Shown in pieces: positions 23,698 to 31,101 of a DNA stretch of 31,507 bases. The notes beneath the pieces were generated by a model, which saw nothing but the letters and a program-made list of their open reading frames with translations, was not told the DNA's origin and did not search any database. The DNA comes from a virus: IMG/VR virus record IMGVR_UViG_3300032293_000762, positions 1-31,507 of that record. One strand, written 5' to 3'. Every line of letters begins with the position of its first letter. The first letter of the stretch is position 1. A program made the translations under genes and the position numbers.

Positions 23698-24509
23698 CCT
23701 TTGTCCTCTCCTAGAGAGGAGATGGACTGATTGATTCTATCTTGTATCATCTGTATTCTCTTTATATCTTGATTTGCCAGAGAGAGATAATATTCATGCT
23801 TTGCCTTAAGCCATTCGTATTCTAACATTTGTCCTTTAGACAAAGCCCGTGAAAGATTCTTTAGAGAAATAGAAGGATCGTAGATCGCATATCTTGTCTC
23901 AAACTTGTCCAACAAACCTTCTGAATGAAGTCTGCGAAGAAAATCCAAAGAATCAATAGATACGGCTCCACCCAAGCAGAGTTTCAAGCCCTTTTCTTTT
24001 GCTTTGACAAAGACATTTCTAGTCAATGTGTAAATTTCTTCACTATTTACATAAGACCTATCTTTTCCCATTGAAGACACCAAATCTACTCTACCAACAG
24101 TCACTCCATAAAGACTATCTGCTTCTTTTGAAGAGAGCATCTTTTCTGCGTTTTGTATAGCAGATATGGTTTCAATATTGATGTTGAGTTGAATAGAAGA
24201 AAGATTGTCTTCAGAAATATGAGCCTTTGTTGCCTGTATGAATTTCTTTAAGCCAAATTCAGATTCAACCATAGGTGCAACGATACCCTTTACTCCTATA
24301 ATAATTGCATCTTTCATATCTCTGATTGCTTCTGGACCACCAATCTTTAAAGTCAATTTAGTTTTTGCTTCATTGCATATTTGCTTAAGACGAATAGTCT
24401 CATTGAAAGAAGCACCTTCATCTTCAAACGATGTTTTAATTCCAACCAAACCTTCATTTTCAATAAGGTCTGTCATTATCTTTACGCATTTAAATTCTCT
24501 TGTGTTCAT
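23694..24509 (-). CDS. HpcH/HpaI aldolase/citrate lyase family protein
   Basis: A 271-residue TIM-barrel candidate. The pattern GVKGIVAPMVES (about 74-85), then LNINIETISAIQNAEKML, and VTVGRVDLVSSMG fits the metal-dependent HpcH/HpaI class, in which Glu and Asp at such places hold the metal. LCLGGAVSIDSL follows as a late barrel strand. A helical C-terminal tail with EYYLSLANQDIKRIQMIQDRIN is extra. These enzymes make or break C-C bonds with pyruvate- or oxaloacetate-like substrates, so it may supply or attach a 2-keto-acid unit. It overlaps the SDR by 4 bases. The reaction here is unknown. Confidence 0.75.
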   Translation of the reverse strand: MNTREFKCVKIMTDLIENEGLVGIKTSFEDEGASFNETIRLKQICNEAKTKLTLKIGGPEAIRDMKDAIIIGVKGIVAPMVESEFGLKKFIQATKAHISEDNLSSIQLNINIETISAIQNAEKMLSSKEADSLYGVTVGRVDLVSSMGKDRSYVNSEEIYTLTRNVFVKAKEKGLKLCLGGAVSIDSLDFLRRLHSEGLLDKFETRYAIYDPSISLKNLSRALSKGQMLEYEWLKAKHEYYLSLANQDIKRIQMIQDRINQSISSLGEDKG

Positions 24510-24528
24510 ATTATTTTTCCTTGCAATA

Positions 24529-25482
24529 TCACCAAATAAATGATCTTGTGTAATATTTGACTATATCAACTAAAGTGTCGTCAAATTTGACAGATGCACT
24601 CCAACCTAAATTTTTCAATTTTGTATCATCAAGAGCATAGCGAACATCTTGTCCAGGTCTACTGCATGACCAATCAATATACCTGTCTAAATCACTTGAG
24701 TCAAGCCCATATGCATTAAGAAGTTTGACAACAACATCAATGTTCTTTTGCTCATAACCACCACAAATATTGTATATCTCGTTTTTCACACCAGCGTCAA
24801 CTATAGTCATAACTGCTCTAGCGGTATCTTCTGCATGAAGCCAATTTCGTATAGGAGATCCATTATTATGGAGTGGAATTTTTCTTCCCAAAGAAAGGTA
24901 TTTGCAAGTCTTTGGAATCAATTTTTCTACATACTGACCTATTCCATAGTTGTTTGTTGGTCTAACAATGACATAAGGAATACCATATGTTCTTGCCCAT
25001 GCCAGTATCAACATATCAGCAGCAGCCTTGGTAGCCGAATATGGATTAGATGGCTTTAAGATGTCATTCTCCGAATGAGCACCTTCGATGATATCACCAT
25101 AAACTTCATCAGTGCTAAAATGCAAAAGAGTTGGCATTTTCCCTGTCTCTTGTCTGTAATTTCTCATCAACTCTAATATCTTATGCACACCATTGATATT
25201 TGAATGGACAAAATCTGCGCTATTTGCTATGGAGTTTCCAACATGAGTTTCTGCGGCTGTATTGATGATGTAGTCACAATCATATAGAAATTTAAGATCG
25301 TTGATATCGCAATGAACAAACGAAAAGTTTTCGTACTGTTCAAACTCCTTCAGCAAATTTTTGTTGGCGGCATATGTGATTTTATCAACACCTTTGACAA
25401 ACCATCCTCTTTGTAAACAAAGACGGGTCACATACGAACCAATAAAGCCAAGACATCCTGTAACATAGACAATTTTCTTCAT
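24529..25482 (-). CDS. dTDP-glucose 4,6-dehydratase-like enzyme (RmlB-like)
   Basis: A 317-residue extended SDR. It has TGCLGFIGS (8-16) for NAD, NTAAETHVGNS, the catalytic Thr-Asp-Glu in STDEVYGD (123-130), and Tyr148-x-x-x-Lys152 in YSATK. RPTNNYGIGQYVEKLIP and RNWLHAEDTARA are the RmlB substrate blocks. The triad Thr-Asp-Glu is diagnostic for 4,6-dehydration, giving an NDP-4-keto-6-deoxyhexose, the natural substrate type of the RfbH-like enzyme. Whether the nucleotide is dTDP, CDP or another is not readable here. It starts with an ATGA overlap on the next epimerase. No nucleotidyltransferase is seen in the window, so the activated sugar probably comes from the host. Confidence 0.88.
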   Translation of the reverse strand: MKKIVYVTGCLGFIGSYVTRLCLQRGWFVKGVDKITYAANKNLLKEFEQYENFSFVHCDINDLKFLYDCDYIINTAAETHVGNSIANSADFVHSNINGVHKILELMRNYRQETGKMPTLLHFSTDEVYGDIIEGAHSENDILKPSNPYSATKAAADMLILAWARTYGIPYVIVRPTNNYGIGQYVEKLIPKTCKYLSLGRKIPLHNNGSPIRNWLHAEDTARAVMTIVDAGVKNEIYNICGGYEQKNIDVVVKLLNAYGLDSSDLDRYIDWSCSRPGQDVRYALDDTKLKNLGWSASVKFDDTLVDIVKYYTRSFIW

Positions 25483-26339
25483 ATTGATTCTTTCTCGTAG
25501 AAGTCCACAAGTCTATGTATCACCCCATCAATATCGTAGTTTGCCCTAAATCCATAAGATGTTAACTTACTTATATCCAAATAAGAATGCCTTACTTGTA
25601 CTATGTTGTGAAATTGAGTTGGTTCTATCTGTATTATCTTTGATGTGGAGTTAGAGTAGTCTATTGCTTTCTGAACAAGATCACCCAACATATTAGGTTC
25701 TCCACTGCCTATGTTGATAATCTGATTCGTTGGAGCATGGTCAACACAATGCTTTATTGCAGCACAAACATCATCAACATAGATGTAATCTCTTAAAACT
25801 TTTCCGCCATAGTAGAGTTCAATATCTCTGTTTTGTGAAACTTCTTTGATTAGATATTGCAATGCATTTTTCTTTTTAGAAATCTTTCTATCACCTTCAC
25901 CCAATACATTAGCAAGACGAAATATTCTATACTTGATGTTGAATGTATTGCAAAAAGAAACTAGCAACTGTTCTGCACAGTGCTTTGTGATAGAATAAAA
26001 GCCTGTAGGATTGCATACAGAAAAATCTTCTCTAAATGGAATCTCGTTATTTTGCCCATATACAAACCAAGAACTGACAAAGTTGAAAACAGTATCAGAA
26101 TTTCTAGGAGTATTTTCTAAAACTTTCATCAATACCTTTAGATTAGTATCAATGTCAATATGAAGATCTGTATGAACATTATAATTATCAACTGTACTTA
26201 TCAGATACAGTATATCGTTGGTTTTTGGTACATAATCCATTCTTTCAATACGAGTGATATTGTTTGGGTACATCTGACAGAATCGTTGTCCTATGAATCC
26301 ACTGCTACCAAATAACGAAATTGGTTTTTCTATTTTCAT
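25479..26339 (-). CDS. NAD-dependent epimerase/dehydratase (extended SDR)
   Basis: A 286-residue nucleotide-sugar SDR. Its cofactor motif is FGSSGFIG (10-17), the active-site Tyr115-x-x-x-Lys119 is in YSITK, and VSSWFVYGQ carries the Ser. RLANVLGEGD and RDYIYVDDVCAAI are typical of the GDP/UDP-sugar epimerase branch. The ATG at 26337-26339 is favoured; a GTG 9 bases upstream is possible. It overlaps the RmlB-like gene by 4 bases, so the two are probably translated together and may act one after the other on the same nucleotide sugar. Confidence 0.83.
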   Translation of the reverse strand: MKIEKPISLFGSSGFIGQRFCQMYPNNITRIERMDYVPKTNDILYLISTVDNYNVHTDLHIDIDTNLKVLMKVLENTPRNSDTVFNFVSSWFVYGQNNEIPFREDFSVCNPTGFYSITKHCAEQLLVSFCNTFNIKYRIFRLANVLGEGDRKISKKKNALQYLIKEVSQNRDIELYYGGKVLRDYIYVDDVCAAIKHCVDHAPTNQIINIGSGEPNMLGDLVQKAIDYSNSTSKIIQIEPTQFHNIVQVRHSYLDISKLTSYGFRANYDIDGVIHRLVDFYEKESI

Positions 26340-26352
26340 AATAAACACTCAT

Positions 26353-27129
26353 TTATAAAATAACTTTATCAAACTTTGCTATATTATGTTTATTCTTCTG
26401 TACAAAGTCTTCATATGGATATTGCTGATAGTCTGGAATGACCTTAACTATAGGAGTTGGATTCATTCCACAAATTCCATCTGGATGTTCCTTGTATGCC
26501 AATTTGGCAAACTCTCTATTGAATCTTGGCTTATTTTGTTGAAATACTTCAATTTTATCATTTTTCAAATCATATGCTGCTTTATTGTATAGATTTGGTA
26601 TGGATATACTTGGTATAGTTCGTCCAAACATTTTAATAAATCTATGAACAATATCTCCGTCTTCTTCACCAAAGCCGCACAATCTTTCGTCAAAATATCC
26701 AAGTTTATACATGATTGATTTCGTACAAACAAAATGAGAAAATTCATTATTGATTTTGAAAAATTCTTCTTTGGTATTTTCTATATGAGACTGTATAATT
26801 TCGTATGCATTCTTATTTTCAAACGCAACATCATCACACAATATCAAATTGTATTCTGTCTTACTGAAAATAACAATAGTATTCCAAAGTTTTGCTAGGC
26901 TTTTGAATTCTGCACAAAATATAGGATAAACGCTTTTGTATTTCTTTGTCAGATCAAGCATCTCTTGTCTATATTCTTCAGTCATTTCTTCATCATTATT
27001 TCCATTTATTATTAGAACTATGTCAGCATAATCTGGAATAGATGATTTCAGTTTACCCAAAAGGTCTTTTATCATCTCTTTTCTTTGTTTAAAGGTGACT
27101 ATTCCTATAGTCATTTCAATCTTATTCAT
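26353..27129 (-). CDS. Glycosyltransferase-like protein, GT-A (GT2-like)
   Basis: A 258-residue protein that starts MTIGIVTFKQRKEMIKDLL in its second segment, the beta-alpha start of GT2 enzymes. A metal-binding acidic pair lies in LILCDDVAFE (Asp99-Asp100), and GYFDERLCGFGEEDGDIVHRF is the GT2 acceptor/base region. The C-terminal region has HPDGICGMNPTP and many aromatic residues. It is strongly AT-rich at the DNA level. The nearby ATG has AAAGGAGAG some distance upstream. Sugar donor and acceptor cannot be read. Confidence 0.75.
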   Translation of the reverse strand: MNKIEMTIGIVTFKQRKEMIKDLLGKLKSSIPDYADIVLIINGNNDEEMTEEYRQEMLDLTKKYKSVYPIFCAEFKSLAKLWNTIVIFSKTEYNLILCDDVAFENKNAYEIIQSHIENTKEEFFKINNEFSHFVCTKSIMYKLGYFDERLCGFGEEDGDIVHRFIKMFGRTIPSISIPNLYNKAAYDLKNDKIEVFQQNKPRFNREFAKLAYKEHPDGICGMNPTPIVKVIPDYQQYPYEDFVQKNKHNIAKFDKVIL

Positions 27130-27137
27130 AATATAAT

Positions 27138-27989
27138 CTACTCTCCTTTATCATTTTGGTGTATTCCCATACCCCAATCATTTAAATTAGGAATATTGTA
27201 TCTCTTGATATTTTCTTGAATAAACTTGTACTTGTAGTTGTTTTCTTTATTCAAATTTTTGTAGATATTTGAATCTACCTTTAGTGGAAAATCAAATTGT
27301 TCGTATGTCCATGCAAAGTTATTAACAGATGCATCATATGCACTGGCTGAAACTGTATGTCCACCAAATTTAGTTCTAGTGATGAAGTCACGAATCTTCC
27401 AATAATACTGCTTGATTGCTACAGTTTCTTTGTCCAACCATTGTAGATGAGCAATGAATAATTGTGGTACTCGTATCATTACTTGGTTACTCGGAACAGG
27501 AAGATGTTCAGAATGCATTTGTGCTGGCTTAAACAAGCACCGACTGGTGTAGGAACCTATCCTATCCTTTAGATTGAATTTCCAAGGACCATCTGTTCTT
27601 ATTTGATTTATATTTGTGTATTGAATCCATTGAAGATGAATAAGAGTATCCCTATTATTTGTAAGGATTTCTTCAAGTTGTAATTTTGTAATACTACCAT
27701 CTAGATATTCATCAGTATCAAGACATATGATGTGTCCAGAGTGCTTAAATGCTTCATCAAAAAGTCGTTGTCTTATATTAGATTCGATATCAAGAATATC
27801 TTCTGTTTTATTGGACTTCAATACTGCAAGAATATTGTATTTCTCTCTGTTGTCCATCAAATATTCATAAGTACCATCATCAGATTCATCATCCATAAAA
27901 ACAAAACCATCGGCATATTTTTGCCATATTGGTAACATTTCTTTTAGAAGAAACAGTTCATTTTTTATCAATGTCATTTGAACTATCAT
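27138..27989 (-). CDS. Glycosyltransferase family 2-like protein (Glyco_tranf_2_4 type)
   Basis: A 283-residue GT-A enzyme. It begins MIVQMTLIKNELFLLKEMLP, has FMDDESDDGTYEYL (31-44) in the nucleotide-binding region and the metal motif as CLDTDEYLD (89-97). LFIAHLQWLDKE resembles the His/Trp-containing C-terminal part of this branch, where enzymes often read short glycan chains. GGAGATACA precedes the ATG. The gene is AT-rich like its lower-coordinate neighbours and forms one end of the AT-rich cassette. Confidence 0.8.
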   Translation of the reverse strand: MIVQMTLIKNELFLLKEMLPIWQKYADGFVFMDDESDDGTYEYLMDNREKYNILAVLKSNKTEDILDIESNIRQRLFDEAFKHSGHIICLDTDEYLDGSITKLQLEEILTNNRDTLIHLQWIQYTNINQIRTDGPWKFNLKDRIGSYTSRCLFKPAQMHSEHLPVPSNQVMIRVPQLFIAHLQWLDKETVAIKQYYWKIRDFITRTKFGGHTVSASAYDASVNNFAWTYEQFDFPLKVDSNIYKNLNKENNYKYKFIQENIKRYNIPNLNDWGMGIHQNDKGE

Positions 27990-28001
27990 TGTATCTCCGA
28001 T

Positions 28002-28628
28002 TTATCGGTAATCTGCCATTGGCATTGAAGTTACAAGATTATTTCTGCCATCATCTTGAAAGAACATAGGATAGTTTGTGCAGTAAACATTATGATTCTT
28101 CATATCGGTTGCAATACACTCATCGCAATATTGTTCTAATGCATTGCATTTCAATAGATTTTGTATAGTATGTTGAACATAATCTTCATTCAGATAGAGT
28201 ATTGCATGGATACCAAGCATATCTTCTACCTTACAGTAATCCTCGTCTACTGCCTTCTTTTTTGTTCCCCAACAGACAGATTGTCCTTCGTTCATTCCCC
28301 ATACAGAAGAGCCAAGATAAATGCAATCTGCATCTAGAGGAATATTGATATCACTTTTGAAGTGTGAATCTATAACACCAATATCATCTTCAAGAATAAT
28401 AAAAGGTGGCTTAAACATTTGCATCGCCTTAATATGGGCATTTGCAACAAGAGCAGACTTCTTCTTTTGAATTTCAATGAAAGACAGTCCTGTTTTATCC
28501 AATATCTTTCCATTTATCTGATGGGTATTTGTAAATCCAAATTTGGAGAAGATTTCAGACATCTTTTGATGTCGATCTTTTGCAGATTCTATTGTGATCC
28601 ACAAAACAGGCAATGAAGTTATATTCAT
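28002..28628 (-). CDS. GT25-like glycosyltransferase (LPS/collagen galactosyltransferase superfamily)
   Basis: A 208-residue protein. It reads PVLWITIESAKDRHQKMSEIF at the start, as in GT25 enzymes (an N-terminal strand, then a conserved Arg and helix), has the metal motif as IILEDDIG (Glu80-Asp82), and has a preceding helix ALVANAHIKAMQMF typical of the family (S/C-H-x-x-a pattern). GT25 contains bacterial LPS galactosyltransferases and animal collagen galactosyltransferases. Base composition is near the phage core level, unlike the AT-rich genes that follow. It starts with an ATGA overlap on the GT32-like gene. Confidence 0.72.
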   Translation of the reverse strand: MNITSLPVLWITIESAKDRHQKMSEIFSKFGFTNTHQINGKILDKTGLSFIEIQKKKSALVANAHIKAMQMFKPPFIILEDDIGVIDSHFKSDINIPLDADCIYLGSSVWGMNEGQSVCWGTKKKAVDEDYCKVEDMLGIHAILYLNEDYVQHTIQNLLKCNALEQYCDECIATDMKNHNVYCTNYPMFFQDDGRNNLVTSMPMADYR

Positions 28629-29254
28629 CGAACCGCTCCATATTCATAACCACTTCCAGGAGTTGTTCCCCAATACTGCATAGCATATATCTTTCCCTTT
28701 CCACTATACTGTAATCCAGAATAGTGTCTTGGAATAAAGTAATGGCTAGGGTAAATAGTCATCTTGTTATAGCGCATCTTGCAAACTGTAGAAGTGAGCA
28801 GAGCAGGACCAGTTATCTCCCATGTTTGGAGCGGATGGTAATTCATGTCCTGTCGTTGACCTATTTGGTTTATCATTTCCCAAAGAAACTGATTCTTTGG
28901 CATTGAAGCAAGATATCCATTCGACATTAATCCAGGTCGAACATACTCATTCTCAAAGCAACAGAAAGCCTCGTTGTCCACAAGATCATCATCAAGAGGT
29001 CTAATGCACTCGGCATCAGCATCAATAAAAAAGCCTCCTTCTTGGTGAAGAAGTTGGTATCGAAGGATGTCTGCTTTTCCTGCAAGAGAGGGACATTGGT
29101 CAAAATGTCGCTTGATCCAAGATGTTGGCATATTCTCTTCGGTCCACAATTTGTGTTCCCAAGTTGGGTTCAAGTCACGCCATGTATTGATAAAGCGATC
29201 AGGTCGCTTGGACTGATCGCCTAACCAGATTTGATGAATAATCTTCGGTATCAT
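28625..29254 (-). CDS. GT32-like glycosyltransferase (DXD sugar-binding type)
   Basis: A 209-residue enzyme starting IPKIIHQIWLGD, the hallmark of GT32 (OCH1/capsular polysaccharide) enzymes. ADILRYQLLHQEGGFFIDAD (61-80) contains the conserved Arg and the DxD metal motif (Asp78, Asp80). The end (YAMQYWGTTPGSGYEYGAVR) has the late His/Trp-like aromatic block. GAGG lies 8 bases before the ATG. It is the first accessory gene read after regA in the order of transcription from 45... 25 bases separate it from the regA stop. Composition is core-like. Confidence 0.85.
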   Translation of the reverse strand: MIPKIIHQIWLGDQSKRPDRFINTWRDLNPTWEHKLWTEENMPTSWIKRHFDQCPSLAGKADILRYQLLHQEGGFFIDADAECIRPLDDDLVDNEAFCCFENEYVRPGLMSNGYLASMPKNQFLWEMINQIGQRQDMNYHPLQTWEITGPALLTSTVCKMRYNKMTIYPSHYFIPRHYSGLQYSGKGKIYAMQYWGTTPGSGYEYGAVR

Positions 29255-29278
29255 AATATAGACCTCAATGTAGGGAGT

Positions 29279-29707
29279 TTATCTCTTGCTTTTATCCTTA
29301 CCTATATGGTATTTAGGCTCCAATGTCCACTCTTTCTTCTCGGAGTGGGAAAGTATCTTTATCTGATTGATTTCACAAGCAGAAGACGCTTTGGCTGCAT
29401 CCACAACCTTTACCAAGCCCCACTCCTCCAAGAGCAGGGCAATCTTGTTTCTGCGCTGTAGGTCTTCCTCTCCCAAGTTTGTAGGCAAACCATCCAAAGC
29501 AAACAATTCCTTGAAATGGGTAATATAGTACTTGCCACGCTTATGGAGTATATGGCACGATTGCCAGAGTTTCTTGTCTTTGTTTGAGCAGACCCCTATG
29601 CGAGTCAGAGTCTCTTTTACCTTTAGAAAGTTGTCGGGTGTCGGCAACTGTACTTCAAGCAAATCAGACACTTCAATATCAATGTATTTCTCTTCCCGTT
29701 CACTCAT
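29279..29707 (-). CDS. regA: RegA translational repressor
   Basis: T4 RegA binds early mRNAs near their start codons and blocks translation, including its own. This 142-residue protein has the strongly conserved core FLKVKETLTR, then NKDKKLWQSCHILHKRGKYY and THFKELFALDG, close to the T4 sequence as I remember it; it also has the LLEEWGLVKV segment and a C-terminal WTLEPKYHIG. It is longer than T4 RegA (122) by an acidic N-terminal extension and a basic C-terminal tail. ATG at 29705-29707 is chosen because GAGGG lies 8 bases upstream; a GTG 9 bases further up is the alternative. Confidence 0.95.
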   Translation of the reverse strand: MSEREEKYIDIEVSDLLEVQLPTPDNFLKVKETLTRIGVCSNKDKKLWQSCHILHKRGKYYITHFKELFALDGLPTNLGEEDLQRRNKIALLLEEWGLVKVVDAAKASSACEINQIKILSHSEKKEWTLEPKYHIGKDKSKR

Positions 29708-29719
29708 AATTTTCACCCT

Positions 29720-29757
29720 CTAAAAGAAAATAACCGTCTCCATATGTAGGAAAACGG
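29720..29757 (-). terminator. Terminator- or attenuator-like hairpin between 62 and regA
   Basis: Minus strand CCGTTTTC, 8-base loop, GGAGACGG forms an 8-bp stem (two G-T pairs), followed by TTATTTTCTTTT. The stem is moderate and the T-tract is interrupted, so it may only reduce read-through or form the leader that RegA acts on. It occupies most of the 72-base gap between the 62 stop and the regA start. Confidence 0.35.
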
Positions 29758-29779
29758 GTATTTCTCTAAATGTGAAGAA

Positions 29780-30151
29780 TTACTTGTGGGCTTCCTCGTA
29801 CTGTTTGCGAATAGCCTCCCTATCGCTCTCCTTCAGAAGACCCAAGCATTCCTCGGCTTTGGTCTGTGAAAGCCCGTAGAACCAAGCCACAGCCTCTCTA
29901 TGGGGATTCTCGGCGGCTTTCTGCCACGGAGAGAACCGCTTACGCTTCCGTAGAGAGTGGAAGAGATAGTCGTAGTGCATCTTCCTGTCTGTCACCACAC
30001 GGCTATTCAATTCGTTTGCATGGAAGATGGTATCAGGAAAATTAGAAAAACACCGTGCCACAATGAATGGAAGGTAGGCTTTCTCGTTTTCCCGTGTAAT
30101 AACGGGTTCCTTCCCTGTGTTTATAGAATTGAGAATATCTCCTAATTTCAT
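29780..30151 (-). CDS. 62: Clamp loader small subunit, T4 gp62-like
   Basis: Non-ATPase subunit of the gp44/62 clamp loader, which opens the gp45 ring onto DNA. At 123 residues it is much shorter than T4 gp62 (187). HYDYLFHSLRKRKRFSPWQKAAE aligns with the central gp62 block (a YLM-x-RGKRYGKWAK type segment). YLPFIVARCFSNFPDTIFHANEL precedes it, as in gp62 (ALSQFPE region). Its ATG overlaps the gene 44 stop as ATGA, the same coupling as in T4, which sets subunit ratio. A 72-base gap follows before regA. Confidence 0.85.
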   Translation of the reverse strand: MKLGDILNSINTGKEPVITRENEKAYLPFIVARCFSNFPDTIFHANELNSRVVTDRKMHYDYLFHSLRKRKRFSPWQKAAENPHREAVAWFYGLSQTKAEECLGLLKESDREAIRKQYEEAHK

Positions 30152-31098
30152 TCGAATTCACACTCCATCATCAGATGGACAAGACAAGCCGTAAGGTTGA
30201 TTTCAGAGTCTGCGACAAATGCTGCCTTGTACTGGTAATCAGAAAGGATAAGGACAGCCTGTGGGATAGACTGTGGCTTGAAATAGGTATAGAGGTTGTC
30301 GTAAACCTGGCGGAAGATTCGGCTCTGATCGTTGTCTAGATTCTGCACAACCCACTTTCTGACCTCGTTGAAGTTCTTCTCCCGCATGAATCCAACAAGT
30401 TCCTTTACCCGTATCTCGCCAACAGACTGTAGAATCCCAACATCAATCTCTCCACCAACAGAGTATCGCTGCAATTCATTCAAGACCTTACGAAAGTCTG
30501 GGAAGTACCGCATGATGAGTTCGGCAACAATCTTCTCATCGTACTTTACCCCTTCATCATGGAGAATACTCTTCACACGATCCATGAATTCTTTTGCCAG
30601 ACGGGGCTTCTCCTTTTGTGGAATGGAGAATTCAACCGTTGTGCAACGAGAGTGCAGAGGTTCGATAATGCGGTTCTTGAAGTTGCAAGTAAGGATAAAT
30701 CGACAGTTTGCAGCAAACTCTTCAATAAATCCACGAAGTGCTGGCTGTGTTGACTGTGCATTAGAATAGTCAAACTCGTCTAGGATAACCACCTTCTTGC
30801 CACCACCCAACGAAACAGTCGAGGCAAAGTTGCGAATCTTTGTTCGCAGAGTGTCGATATTCCCGTCTTCAGAGCAGTTGATTAGAAGAAAGTCGCAGCC
30901 CAATTCATCACAGAGAGCCTTGGCAATTGTTGTCTTGCCTGTTCCTGCTGAACCAGACAAGAGGAGGTTATGAACCTCCCCCGTGTCTACCATCTGCTGA
31001 AATGTCTTCTTGATGCCCGAAGGCAATACACAATCCTGAACACGCTTTGGTCGATACTTCTCAACCCAAAGCAAGTCCTGTAGATACGAAGCAGTCAT
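30148..31098 (-). CDS. 44: Clamp loader ATPase subunit, T4 gp44-like
   Basis: AAA+ ATPase of 316 residues, near T4 gp44 (319). It starts LWVEKYRPKRVQDCVLP, the usual clamp loader N-terminus. Walker A is GSAGTGKT (49-56), Walker B is VVILDEFD (103-110), sensor 1 is FILTCNF (134-140), and the SRC arginine-finger motif is at 150-152. AGGAG lies 6 bases before the ATG, directly behind the gene 45 stop. It is translationally linked with 62. Confidence 0.95.
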   Translation of the reverse strand: MTASYLQDLLWVEKYRPKRVQDCVLPSGIKKTFQQMVDTGEVHNLLLSGSAGTGKTTIAKALCDELGCDFLLINCSEDGNIDTLRTKIRNFASTVSLGGGKKVVILDEFDYSNAQSTQPALRGFIEEFAANCRFILTCNFKNRIIEPLHSRCTTVEFSIPQKEKPRLAKEFMDRVKSILHDEGVKYDEKIVAELIMRYFPDFRKVLNELQRYSVGGEIDVGILQSVGEIRVKELVGFMREKNFNEVRKWVVQNLDNDQSRIFRQVYDNLYTYFKPQSIPQAVLILSDYQYKAAFVADSEINLTACLVHLMMECEFE

Positions 31099-31101
31099 CT
31101 A

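Larger units (their letters stand above)
8290..29254. other. 21-kb accessory insertion between gene 43 and regA
   Basis: This interval of 25 genes (co-chaperonin to GT32) interrupts the T4-conserved junction regA-43. It combines DNA/nucleotide modification genes, fibre genes and glycan genes. No integrase, transposase, tRNA or direct repeat at either end was seen, so I infer a modular hyperplastic region of the phage, not an integrated element. Confidence 0.7.

Noticed and set aside
26350-26357. TATAAATG on the minus strand as a T4-type late promoter
   Set aside because: It differs from TATAAATA, lies about 10 bases before a start codon, and a match of this quality is expected by chance in AT-rich DNA.
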